Source of the DNA: Homalodisca vitripennis
Taxonomy: Eukaryota; Arthropoda; Insecta; Hemiptera; Cicadellidae
DNA length: 64,000 nucleotides
Direction of reading: 5' to 3'
Assembly (NCBI RefSeq): GCF_021130785.1
Contig: NC_060211.1
Location: 121,903,001-121,967,000 of the forward strand
A program made the translations under genes and the position numbers. Position 1 is the first letter of the stretch. Each line of letters starts with the position of its first letter. The notes under the pieces are model-generated. The model searched no databases. It saw only the letters and a program-made list of their open reading frames with translations, and was not told where the DNA came from. Below, one piece after another: positions 11,266-22,648 of the stretch.

Positions 11266-14200
11266 AACTGTTTAATTGGATTTCTACTTGACGCAAAATG
11301 TACATGAAACAATAATTTTATCAGCTGTTGAATATTTTAAACGTTAATTGTTATTTAATATGCAAGTAGTAGGGCATTAGGTTGTATAGCATTGTAGCCT
11401 AATTGTCATTTCAAACAGTACGGTAAAACTCTAAAGTAAGAGAACACATATTTTAAGCTAGAAAAGATGCTATAATGTTTTAAAGTTTCATAGTGCCTAC
11501 ACTAATCTACTTAGAAATCAACGTTTTAGCTTTTTCAGCATGCTTTGCTTGGAAGAGGCTTGAACAAAACAAACCTTTCTTTCTTCCATTGTGCCATGAT
11601 CTCCCCTATTTCCCTTTTCTGGTATATTGACAAGAGTCGGTTTCTATCCCCAACTTTACCATTCCTGAATATCTTCTCGTTACAGAAGTAGTGAAAAAAT
11701 AGGAATAAGTGTAATGAGGGGTTCCTTATCTTCTTTCTCCAATTGAATAGAACAGGTGGAGTATAAAATATTGATTGTTAGTAATTTTATAAGCTTCGAT
11801 AATTATACAACTGTTATCTTAAAATAAAAATTTACTATAAAAATAGACGATATCAAAATATAACTAAACTTCCTAAAAAGTATTATAATTAGTTTTATAT
11901 GGCATTGAAAACTATCGATATATTCCCGATAATTTTAGGCTGGCGAAATAATAATAACGACAAGTCCATAGTATTACAAAGTCGCCTTGAGGTTGGCAAA
12001 GTGGCAATACAACTAACCTGTCAACGTAGCAATATTGCCAATCCCGGAATACACCGAAGCTGCTTGGTGGTTTGCAATAAATAAATACTGATATTCAAGC
12101 AAACCCCACAGAAACTAAGAATAATTGCAGTTATAAGGAAATCTGAATCTGACTAAGTTACAAATTAAATCAGAATTGAAAACAGATTTCAAATAGTTGT
12201 AGTAGTTTATTTCAGGTTTAAGTAGAATACAGTGCATTATAATATAAAAATATATATAATTACTTTAATTTATTACAGTAGTACTTTCAAAACTTACTCG
12301 TACTTCTTAATTAATCACTAAGTACGTTTTGGGAGTGTCGTATGTATGGTAGTTCGTAAAATACTCGATACATTTATTGGCGAGATATTATTTATTAGCG
12401 AGATATACTGGTAAATTTTATGACCTAACACTTGCCCCTTTTCTATACAAACTCTTCACTATGCCTAGTAAACAGTGTGCTATTCAACCTAGACATTATG
12501 TCTTTTTAGACTCCTTGCAGTTAAGTGTGTCGGTAAGTTTCAATTATTGAAGTGCCATACAACTTAATATTTAAAATACTTAAATTGCATGTTGTTTCTT
12601 TATAAGAACTATAAAAATGACGCCCTGTCCATATCAGAATGGAAATTCACTTTTGTTTTTAAATCCACAGATTCAAATTTTATTGAATCTCTTTATTTTA
12701 ACTAAACATAAATAACCAAACAGAGTAAAAGTAGTTATATTCTCCTTTAGCGTAAATTTTATGAAATTCAACAAGTTAGTGAGATTGCTCTGATTCTAAG
12801 AGGAGTTTTAAAATTAGATGTGCCACTTTATTACCATGTATATTATAATCATTTTTACTATCCCACAAATCCCCTATAAATATAGTTACGGTTGAAGTTC
12901 TCATATATCCCCCAAACATAATTTTGATTTGTATAATGGTCCTCCCGTATATATTGGTTTATAAATTTATGTTGAAAACATGAGAGATGCTTGGTTTTTT
13001 TGGAGTATCGAGCATTATCGATGCTTTTCAAAACACAAATAATAAAAAATTTCAATACGTTAAAATATATTCAAAATTGACACGAAGATGTAAGCTTATC
13101 TTATCATGTAGATTGATGATTAGGATGTATGATCTATGTTATAATAAATTTGAATACAACTCAGAAAGATATATGAAGGTTAATATCAGTAATGGAAACA
13201 TTGACTAACGGACTACTCCTAGACAAATTGTTAGCTTAGCAGGAATGATTGATGCATTTCCCATTCAATGCAGACTTTGTAAGTTCTTTATTTTGTAGAT
13301 TAATGATACCTGTTATCAACTTGGGCTTCTCGCAGTGATGCCAAGGCTTTGAGGCTCACATTTCATCTTCACTTTTCACCTTTATAACGTGTACTTAATA
13401 TATATCGCTATTTTTATGGAGACGTCTTCTTTTTAAATAAGAAATAAACAAGCAGGCATATGTTATTTAATGACCTGCCCCATTTAAACTGATAAAATAG
13501 ATTTAGTGAGTGCATTTTAAATTCATGAAATCATAACATCATGTAATACATAATCATCATATAGTACTATTTATTTTGTTTTAGCAAATAAAAACATATT
13601 CCTGCAAATTATGGCATTGTATTTGTGGTATATCAGAGTGCTGTAATTAATGTTGTTCCTATAACCAATTTTGATTAAAAAATACTAATTATTCTCAGCA
13701 AACCATGGCATTGATTAAGTTTTATTAAAGCGTGTTACATGGGCACAATCAGATTCACTTTGTGTTATCTTAATATCTAAGAAAAGTACAAGTATCTGGA
13801 AACCTGCAATATTTTTAAATGTTTTTCATGTCTTTACTAAATAAGATGTTTCTCAATGTTGTCAATTTTATTATTTCTTAGTTAAAGTAAATCAAATTTG
13901 TTTTTCAAGATATTAATATCATATACTCGCATAATCTCTGTACTAGAGTAAAATCAAAATATATATTTTCAAATATTACTGAGTCTATCTTATCTCAATG
14001 TATTTTATTTCACTTTACTTCTACCCTCCTGTCATAATAGCAAAACTGAAACCTTCTGAATAAATAGGTTTCTATTCCATACCCGTAGTTTAATCAAAGT
14101 AGATTTTAAGTTTAACTTCCATGCTAAATTCAATGTGTATAAAATCAATCTCTCTCGAAATATCATTAACAATAAATTATATTAGTAAATATTAAGGTAG

Positions 14201-14862
14201 TAAAGTTTAATAGCAGTGATAAAATACACGTGCCTGTAAGCTATCGAGGGTACTACAAAGTAATAGTGTATTGATGCTTAATACTTTAACTAAATTTTAA
14301 TTTCCTTATATTTCATCTGTGCACTATAAAGTAAATTCAATTTAAAAATCTCTTTTTTAATTATGGTTGTTCACAGTTAGTATAAATATTTATTTTTTTA
14401 GCTATATTAATGTTTACATCATTTTAACTTATAAAACCAATACTAAAATATTTACTAACGCTAAGCCAAACACATAGATTGACATTCACCATCATCAAAC
14501 TCAGTGCTCCTCAAATATAACTGGAGCTTCATTAAATATTTCAAGTTTATAGAATATAATTCAGTTCGTTTTTGATGTATTCAGATAGAAAAAAAGACAG
14601 ACTAAAATGAAATGTTTCCATCCCCACGAGTGATACAGGAATAGCATTCGTTTCAATCTTAAACTCTAATGTATATTTGAATAAGTAAAACTTGTATTTA
14701 AGAACACTGATTACTTTTTCAAAGGCTTTCGCAGTTGGTATAATGGGTATACGAAAACAAGAACTAATTATTTATATTAAAATTGCATATAAATAAAACA
14801 GCTTTTACAGTAATACATAAAAAATTCTATAAAATATAAAATTATATTATTGGAATTCAAAT
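11266..14862. other. AT-rich non-coding DNA
   Basis: Short open frames at 11899-12084, 12858-13055 (-) and 12987-13208 show no recognisable motif and lie partly opposite one another. Around 11995-12045 an imperfect inverted repeat pairs TTGGCAA with ATTGCCAA. Nothing else is supported over this 3.6 kb. Confidence 0.5.
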
Positions 14863-15236
14863 GGTTCTGTTGACAAACAGTCATTCCTTAGGAACAAATT
14901 TTAATACGTGGTTTATAAATGCCATTCAAACCTTTCTCTAACTAATTATATATAATTTTCAATACAAGTTTGTTCTATCTAAGTATGAAATAACATCATT
15001 TTGACTTCACTCTACTGCTTAAATCTTTGTTACTGGAACCGGTAAAAGCGGTTCTGTTAATAATAGCCATTCCTTAAGAACAAATTTAAATACGTAGTTT
15101 ACAAAATGCAATCTAAACATTTATCTAACTAATTATATACATTTATCTGATAGATTGTTTTCTAGTTTGTTCTGTACAAGTTTTAAATTACATTATTTGG
15201 ACTCCACTCTACTCTTTAAACCTTTGGGCCAGCTGT
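14863..15236. repeat. Two-unit tandem duplication, about 187 bp per unit
   Basis: The units start at 14863 and 15050. Shared words include GGTTCTGTT, CATTCCTTA, GAACAAATTT, AATACGT, CTAACTAATTATATA, GACTTCACTCTACT or GACTCCACTCTACT, and TTAAA or TTAAAC then CTTTG. The divergence shows an old duplication. It is non-coding. Confidence 0.88.
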
Positions 15237-16236
15237 ACCTTCAGGTTAAAGATATTTGGTTTTACTAAAATTTAAATAATATGAACATCACAGCCTCATG
15301 TAGGTAGTATAGAATATCAGGAATACCGTCTATCGTGGCTAACATACACACATACACCGACATCGCCGTCATAAGTAGCGCAACGTCCATTTTAACATTA
15401 AAAATACATAAATTATTCAGCGGTCCCGTATTGTTGTTTATTGCAATACAGTGGGTTTGGAGGTAACCGTCGGCAAATCTGTTGTTACAATAGGATTATA
15501 TCAGGTCCGGCGGCAATTCTCTTCTCAGCCGTTAAACAAGATTTGAAATACAATAACGTGTGTTGCAGTTTGATCTAAGGAATTTTTTATACTTACACTG
15601 ACGTTGGATTTATAATATTACCATCAAAGATTTGAATGTTACTGTTGCTATAAATATGAATTATTGATTTTTTTGTGATTTTAAAAATTGGTGAAGTAGC
15701 TTTATCTCTATTTTCTGATAGTTAATAATATTCTCTTATGTAGTTTTCTAGTACTTTTGTTTCGAACTTATACTCTTATCTATGTTTTAAGGCATATTAT
15801 CAAGTATATATTTTTAACATTCCTATAACTTATTACACAGTACATATTTAGCATTTATATATGGGGAGAATATGTGTTTGTTCGTTGAAGTATTTACAAA
15901 ATATAATCAAAATAAGTTCACGTAGCCCCATTACTTTTAGTCTTTAATTCTATTAAGTCTAATAAGATAATTATTTTGATAACAAAATCCTTGAATGAGT
16001 TCAAAGACAATTTCCAATTATTTACGGAAAAAACATACGAAAACAATGACATTATTCTCGTATCTGCAGAATAATATCAACTGACTGGAATCAATGTGGG
16101 TGACGTCTATTCCATGATAAATAGTATTTTTTTTACTATTAGGTATAGTAAGTTCTATCTCTTGTCGTAATATCTTTCGCTGGAGATTTTACAAAATTTT
16201 AAATCTATAGCTCATTTTACTCTCGAGAGTTCTGTC

Positions 16237-16238
<2 letters not shown>
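15237..16238. other. AT-rich non-coding DNA
   Basis: One short less AT-rich piece (about 15350-15540) contains CCGTCGGCAA and GTCCGGCGGCAA, an 8-9 bp echo. No gene or RNA is supported. Confidence 0.5.

Positions 16239-16284
<46 letters not shown>
16239..16284. repeat. (TA)n microsatellite, about 46 bp
   Basis: An uninterrupted TA dinucleotide run. Confidence 0.97.
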
Positions 16285-16285
<1 letters not shown>

Positions 16286-18264
16286 GAAGAAGTAACCACA
16301 CAATATAATAAGCAACCCAAAAAAGTGTTGCATGGCTTAATGTGTATAAATATGTTTTTTTTATATATGTAATGGTTGTATTAGGTTTATTTAAAATTTA
16401 TTAATTCTTATTTATTTGTTGCCTTTATGACTATCCATAAGGCCAATGTATAAATATTTGCTAAAAGTCAGAAAAACGCTATGGATTTGAAACCACTAAC
16501 TCAATGTTCCTTATTTAAAAATTAAACCTCATGTACAATTTCAAGTCTATAGGCCAGTTTGTTTAGAAATATCGTGCGAAAGATAGACATACATACAGAC
16601 AGACAGGCAGATTGAAATATTTCCTATCTCTATGAGTGATACACTACACTAGAACTCATGTAATAAACAATTTAAAAACATATATTTTCTATTTTACATC
16701 GTACATTGATGGCGGTGAAAAAACGTGTTAACTACTAACTTGACATATTTGCATATCAGTGAACACAATTTAGCTAATATGATTTATATATGAATCCAAT
16801 CAGATGGGACTTATGCAACTGTGCCTGCATATCCCTGGATTAGTCTGTAATTAACCTGCTTTAATTAAAGTTCTAAAAAACGATGACCGTTTGTATTTTT
16901 GCACTTGCCATGAGAAAATGGTTTGGTTAAATACAACAATATTTAAAAGGGTTAGTCTCAACTAATGTGCAACAAAAAAGTTTAATGATTGTTAATTTCT
17001 ATGGATATTTAGAAATATCTGGATTTAATTACTCCTAATATTGTAGATATTTATTCATAAAATATTTATTCTTTTACTCCGAGAACTACCTCTAATATAT
17101 GCCGGGCGTGTTAAAAAAATTCACGGGGAACTTGTAGAAGTATTTGTAAAATGAGACACCCAATTACTTGGATTAGGTCATCTTGTGTCACTCTATGGGT
17201 TACAAAAAGTAATTATTTTGCCACCATTAACCCTGGTATAGGTTCCTCCTTCAATCAATCAATTTCTGTATCCAAACTCCCCCATTCCGGACTGTCTATT
17301 TTACATATATGTTGTTTGTTTTAGTTATCAGAACCATACAAAAAGAGCATTACCAACTCTTATATTTCCTTTTTCGCAACTATCATCTAAATACTTCGTA
17401 TTAAGAAATATTTATTCCAGTAATATAATTATCGTAACTCAGAAATACCCATTGACATTTAACTGCGGCAGACACTCTCATACGAAACATCCTCCAGACC
17501 AGAAAAGTATAATAGGAACTCAATACGGATAAAGGGACACTGAAAGTGTTAATCACTTAAACATAGTTACGTGTGGAATAGGTTTCCCTTTTTCTTGTAA
17601 ATAACGTGCCTAAGTTTGAACATAAATTGGCATATTGCTCGTGGAAATGAATAAAATTGTTAACATTCCGTAAAAATTATTTTTTAGCTTTATTAAAGCT
17701 TTCGTATTTCAACAATAGGTATTCCTAACCAAACACAAAAATTAACGTATTACTTATAAGCTATAACTATGCAACTAACGTAAAAGTTAAAATCACAAAG
17801 TGTACATATTTTAAGGACCTTCAAAGTTGTTTGAAAATATTTGCACGCAATGCGGAACGTAGATGCCCCTGATTACTCCGGAGTTTTATATTTTAATACT
17901 CTAATCATGTTCCTAAGTAAAAACTAAGTAAAGATCATCACCCATTTTATACTATGTTGTCCAAAGTACAAAGTACAAATTACACATATAATTTATAATC
18001 CATGACAATGTTTTTATTTTGTAAATTTGGTTTTAATTTGTAAAATTTATCATAAAATAAAATTAACACATACATTTTTGGCTAAATTCCGTTGTTAAAA
18101 CACAAATGGTATCATGAACAGTGGTGTTGATAATTTCCTTGATGCGTCTTTATAACTTACTATGTTACTTGTGTTATTAAAATTCACTCAGGAAATATAA
18201 TATTGTTTCAATATATTGTTTTGAATTATTATACCGGCCAGGTAAAGTTAACTAGCACCTGAAA
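16285..18264. other. AT-rich non-coding DNA
   Basis: There is a small dinucleotide-like patch ACATACATACAGACAGACAGG at about 16588-16608. No open frame over 60 codons, no RNA gene and no repeat family member is seen. Confidence 0.55.
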
Positions 18265-18480
18265 TCAGCCAATAATTTTGCTCACTTCCTTATTGGCCAA
18301 CTTAAATAGCCATTTGAAGCAACTGCTCTTTACGGCTGGCATTCCGAAATGAAACTCTTACAGTAGAGGGTGAAAATTACAAGTAGACTGGAGGCAGTTT
18401 TCTGTTGCACTGTGTTCGTTAATACAGCTTTTCTCGCTGGAGAGTTTATATATTCTTGAGTTTGTTCTTTTATTGAAGTA
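18265..18480 (+). promoter_or_regulatory. Possible promoter or LTR-like segment (paired CCAAT boxes, TATA-like word)
   Basis: The block is clearly less AT-rich than its surroundings. CCAATAA at about 18269 faces TTATTGG at 18290-18296, an inverted CCAAT pair 14 bp apart. TTTATATATTC follows near 18446. This resembles a polymerase II promoter, including those within LTRs. I found no second copy and no defined ends, so neither a solo LTR nor a gene promoter is shown. Confidence 0.2.
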
Positions 18481-18513
18481 ACAAAGGGCTCTTATCCATT
18501 TGTTTTTCCATAA

Positions 18514-18699
18514 TTCGGTGAACTTTTATGCCATTGCAAACTAATTGTGTCTCAGTGCAAGACTCTCCCAGCCATATTCTTCAACTGCTTTGTTGCTCCC
18601 AGCCATTACATGTTTAAAGTGCATTTCCAGACAGTCCAGACCATTAGCAGATTTTTGAACGAAGACTTCTCTACAGCCCGTTTGGTAAAGTATATTTAG
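18514..18699 (+). other. Coding-like open frame without start, unidentified
   Basis: Open for 61 codons between stops at 18511 and 18697. It has several cysteines early on and then HFQTVQTISRFLNEDFSTAR. The only ATG lies two thirds of the way along. A CTCCCAGCCAT word occurs twice inside it. It lies 34 bp downstream of the promoter-like block, so the two might belong to one decayed element. No family is recognised, and chance is possible at this length. Confidence 0.18.
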
Positions 18700-19769
18700 A
18701 AAAAGACTTGCAGCCCCTCTCTCCTAGGAACTGCCACCTTCATATAATGAGCTAACATATACACGTTTCAAGATACAGTATAAGGCATATGTCCCATTAC
18801 CCTATGTTAACCCTGCTGTATTTCTAGCCCGAATATTATAGATCGTTTAATTTACTGTAGCCCAATGTATTTAGTTAGATCGTCTTAATTTATACTTGAT
18901 TGTAAAAAGTTCATATTCTCTACATTTTACATCAATTAATTACATTAATTGTTTAGCACGCATTATTTTATTTCAACAATTTTACGTTTTATTCTATTTA
19001 TTTTAATCGACTTATTTAAATATATATTGCATTTTCAACTACATTGTGTGTTGTTATCATTAATTATCGTCGGGTGTTTTTATCCAAACTATATTTTATA
19101 TGTTATTATACTAGGTTATCTTTGTTGAGGTTGGCTCAACTTTTCACTTAATGAACCTCTGATGTCGAAACTATGTAAAGAGCTCATTTTAAGCTTCTTT
19201 GTCGTTGAAATTTTGTGGATCTCTTCAGATGAACAGTGTAGTCTGTGACAGCGTCAGACTCCAGAAACTGCGCTAACAGGAGGTTTAAGTGGAGGTAAAC
19301 CCAATATTCACCTTACATCAACCCTTTCCACCATAGCTAAGTTTTGCTTAGTTTGTTATATTTATATTTTATTTTTATCACTAGACGTAATATTTCTCTT
19401 CATTTTAAACACTGGTGTGTTTTTTAATCTTTATTAATAATTGCAAGAATTGTTATCTGGAATGTTAGTTTAACTGCTGTTTTAAACATGAACCATGCAC
19501 TGTATATCAACTTAGCTGTTTTGAACCTTATTGCGACTTATGAAAAATGGTTGCCATTGGTAAAAATATCATTGGAAAAACAGCGTCTTTAAGAGTTTGC
19601 ATATAACTTTACTGGAACTCTACTTATACACTGTAATAACTGCGTTTAACTTTTGTATAAAAACATATTCCCTAGATCAGTGCCAAAAAAGGTTTTAAAC
19701 TGTCTTGCTAGGTGATAGTACAAGAAAAACCTAAAAAACCCCGATATATCTGCAATGAATGCGTTTAAA
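18700..19769. other. AT-rich non-coding DNA
   Basis: The stretch 19130-19330 is slightly richer in GC, but all frames are broken. No RNA gene or repeat seen. Confidence 0.5.
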
Positions 19770-19948
19770 CGTTCTCTTTTAACTATTACGGTCCTTAAAA
19801 CAGTTTCACGGCAACTGTTTGATCAACATCCACTTAAAAGTTTAATGGAGTAAGGACCAGGGAGCATCATTATGTATTCATTTACTGCGCTTCTTATAGA
19901 AGTACTATTTTCCAACCTTTCTTAGTGTTATCATTCACTACCGGTACT
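19770..19948 (-). repeat. Dispersed repeat family C, copy 1 (reverse orientation)
   Basis: Read on the minus strand, this copy contains AGTGAATGATAACACTAAG, ATGAATACATAATGATGCTC, TTAAACTTTTAAGTGGATG and GATCAAACAGTTGCCGTGAA in order. The same series is found in direct orientation at 49151-49326 and 62331-62512. Identity looks to be roughly three quarters. The conserved ends and middle, with no open frame, suggest a short non-autonomous element of about 175 bp. No terminal repeat or target duplication could be fixed. Confidence 0.85.
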
Positions 19949-21497
19949 GTATATATTATAATAATGTAGTATTTTCTTTAATATTTATGATTTTTCAATA
20001 ATCTGGGAACCGAGCGAAACTATTCTCCAAGGAATCATGAATCTGTTTGAATAATTTCTCTGATGCACTTTATATTCTTTCTGAAAATATATTTCGTATA
20101 AACTAAATTGAATGAATATACAGCTAGTAGTTCTATCCTTATCCTTTTCTATACTTGAATTGATTAGAATTGATTATTTTTTTATTCTTCTTCGCCAGAG
20201 TTATTCTGTAGAGCATACTTTTGAACTTTATGTGCTAAGTTAAACAAAACGCCAAAATATTATATGCTATGAATAATACGCCATAAATATATCATCACTT
20301 ATCATAAAGTCCTTTAAACACTTAAACATTTACTACCAACTAGACTAAGAATTGACACTTCCCTCAATTGAAATTGATAGAACCTTTATGTTACACCTTT
20401 TTAGGAGTTTTAACTTACGGTATCTCTTGAGTATTGATAAAGTATATACTGTACATAAAGGACTGTATTCCCCTCACACTTTACCTGGTAGGCAAATATT
20501 CAGTTTTAACTGATTCAAACCCTATACCCACAACATACGTAATTTAAAAAGAAACCATAGGAATCTGTATATAAAAGTATTTATGGGTTGAAAAGTGACT
20601 TGTAAGATTCAGCATAGCCTATTTTCATACTAGATATTCCTCTTAGAGGTTTAAGAGTATAAGCTGAGTTCACAGCCTACAAAAAATAGTTTAAATAAAA
20701 TCTGCTTCTTGGGTATGAAATTATTTAGACTTCAAAATATATTTAAAACAAATCCGTTGATTTGAACACATAAGGATGGTGGTTCAGACAATGTTTTGAC
20801 TACATGTCTTGTGAAAGCTACCGCTACTTCGCATGCCATGCACTTATACATCACATAGGACTCTATCATCCATACAATATGGTAACTACCAGGCACATCA
20901 GAATTGATGCTATGGTTTGGATATATTATGTCACAAGATTAATAACGGCATAAATAACAGGAGTCGAGAACCTTTTTCCTTAATCCATAATTATTATAAG
21001 CTTTTATCCTCTGTTACACTATAAGGTTACCATCGCAATAATTGTTTGCTCGTCAGAAATTATAGAGGTACTAAAAAATTATATTTTAAAGTCACAATTC
21101 CTAGTATATAACATAAAAAATAACCACTTATGTCTAGAATTGCTCAAATTGGTAATGATGTTCGTACTAAATAATGACTCTTATCCACTGCAATGGCTAC
21201 ATCATTTGGCTTTCTTTCTCTGTAAAAAGCCCTCGTTACGAAGTTCGTTTGTGTGGCTAGTCGACATAATTTTGGATTTGTAAGTCTAAAAGTTGGCAGT
21301 GATAAGAATCAGCAAGAGAGTATTCTGAATTCGTAACATTAAAATCAGTCCTAGAATGTTGAATAAATATTAAGTGAATAAATAGTGTATTGAGTATATA
21401 GTATATAGAGTAAATAGTTTTTTTAGTTTTTGTATGCTCAAGGACTTTAATTTACAAATACGGCCAAATACAATATAATTGAATCGGCAAAAGTAAG
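19949..21497. other. AT-rich non-coding DNA
   Basis: There is a cluster of AGTATATAGTATATAGAG words near 21390-21415. Otherwise no frame, RNA gene or repeat is supported. Confidence 0.55.
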
Positions 21498-21568
21498 CGC
21501 TCTGTGGTGTAATGGTAGCACATTCACCCGGCAAGTGAGAGATCCGGGTTCGACTCCCGGCGGAGCAA
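21498..21568 (+). tRNA. tRNA-like sequence, anticodon position GGC; probably the head of a SINE
   Basis: The sequence folds as a tRNA. Acceptor 21498-21504 pairs with 21561-21567 at six of seven positions, with C1 facing A72. The D stem GTGT/GCAC, anticodon stem TTCAC/GTGAG and T stem CCGGG/CCCGG all pair. The loop CCGGCAA puts GGC at the anticodon (alanine if taken literally), but position 33 is C rather than the near-invariant U, and the first acceptor pair is broken. A box TGGTGTAATGG (21505-21515) and B box GGTTCGACTCC (21547-21557) both match the Pol III consensus. The general shape also resembles glycine tRNAs. The two faults, and the repeat of its 3' end at 22603, argue for a tRNA-derived element rather than a working tRNA. 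Confidence 0.7.
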
Positions 21569-21572
21569 GTAC

Positions 21573-21577
21573 TTTTT
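21573..21577 (+). terminator. T5 run, possible Pol III terminator
   Basis: Five Ts lie five bases after the tRNA-like 3' end, the usual place for a Pol III stop. In the second copy the matching position reads ACTTTATG, with only three Ts. Confidence 0.4.
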
Positions 21578-21630
21578 GTGATTCAATGTTTATTGAAATT
21601 AAATAAGGCTATTGCCATTTATACAATTTA

Positions 21631-21712
21631 ATGTATATATATATATATATATACATTATATATATGTATATATATATATACATTATATATATACATATAT
21701 ATATATAAAATG

Positions 21713-21789
<77 letters not shown>

Positions 21790-21790
21790 A
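21631..21790. repeat. Compound (TA)n/(TG)n microsatellite, about 160 bp
   Basis: Blocks of TA are broken by ACATTATATATAT and GTATATAT interruptions and end in a (TG)n run of about 27 bp (21763-21789). It sits about 30 bp beyond the SINE body. The open frame reading through it is meaningless. Confidence 0.95.
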
Positions 21791-22602
21791 TAAATAGAGG
21801 TGCGTAAATGTATATTTATTTAGCTATATAGTTAGTTTAAAGCTAATATTTTTAAGTGGTTACTCCAGTTTATTACGAAGATAAGTTATGTTGTATATTG
21901 TCATTAGCAAGTACCATATAGAAGATTAATTTTTAGTTTTATACCATGTATTTTGTTTCACATTTGACTTGTTAACAAACATTTTGGAAAATGAGATGCG
22001 TAATTACTTAAAATAACTGTTTTACAGGAAGGTATTAGTTTATGACTATCAGATTTATTTACTCTAATTACTTAAATTTATTCCACGTAATAATTTTTGC
22101 GGTTCATACTAATTATTTGTTTTTACTAACTTGTAAATTAATGTTTCAGTTTTATTATTTTTATTTGAATCATATTTTGTATGTGAAAGTGCCAATTTTA
22201 TAAAAAGTATGATTCGACGTTGACAAACAATTTTTATATAGCCAGTCACCTTTTGTAATGAATTAAGGAATGAAAGGAAAAGCAAAACATGGGGCATAGT
22301 GTTAAAAAAAGTTCTTCGATCTAATGCTGGAAAAGGACCGCTTATTACACACCAAAAGCGCCATGAAAACAGAAAAGGAAGCGTACTTTCATAGCAATAC
22401 AATACAAAGTTATTCTTTATAAGCCTGAAAATAGATTTACACAGAGTTAAATTTTGTATTTTGTAAAAATAAAAAGTCTACAAACATTTAAACAAGTTAG
22501 AAAAATTATCTTAAAAAATAATGCGTGATCACAAAACTTTTCACAGTGTGAAAATTAACTTCTATGAGATTTATAATGAGTACAACAACAATCTATATAT
22601 AT
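21791..22602. other. AT-rich DNA; one weak coding-like patch
   Basis: The patch at about 22320-22420 is open on the plus strand with MLEKDRLLHTKSAMKTEKEA followed by a stop, and it is also open on the minus strand (22109-22402). It may be a gene fragment. I recognise nothing in it. Confidence 0.3.
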
Positions 22603-22648
22603 CCCGGCGGAGCAATTACTTTATGAAAATCAATGCTTATTGAAATTG
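22603..22648 (+). mobile_element. tRNA-derived SINE, copy 2, 5'-truncated
   Basis: It begins at the T-stem 3' strand (CCCGG) and keeps the tRNA 3' end and the SINE body, with about 8 mismatches in 46 bp relative to 21557-21602. The loss of the 5' part is the usual result of incomplete reverse transcription. It is in the same orientation as copy 1 and about 1.05 kb away. TA-rich DNA adjoins both copies. Confidence 0.75.

Larger units (their letters stand above)
21498..21602 (+). mobile_element. tRNA-derived SINE, copy 1
   Basis: The tRNA-like head is followed by a short body whose core is TTCAATGTTTATTGAAATTA (21581-21600). The join of tRNA 3' half and body recurs at 22603-22648 as CCCGGCGGAGCAATTACTTT then CAATGCTTATTGAAATT. 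A unit whose tRNA part and unrelated body travel together fits a SINE transcribed from internal A and B boxes. The body contains its own small palindrome (TTCAATGTTTATTGAA). A T5 run at 21573-21577 could end Pol III transcription early. The 3' end is not sharply defined. Confidence 0.7.

Noticed and set aside
21498..21568. A functional alanine tRNA gene (anticodon GGC)
   Set aside because: C at position 33 instead of U, an unpaired first acceptor position, and a second copy of its 3' half joined to the same non-tRNA body favour a SINE head. I list it as tRNA-like only.
21612..21797. 61-codon plus-strand frame
   Set aside because: It is a translation of the TA/TG microsatellite.
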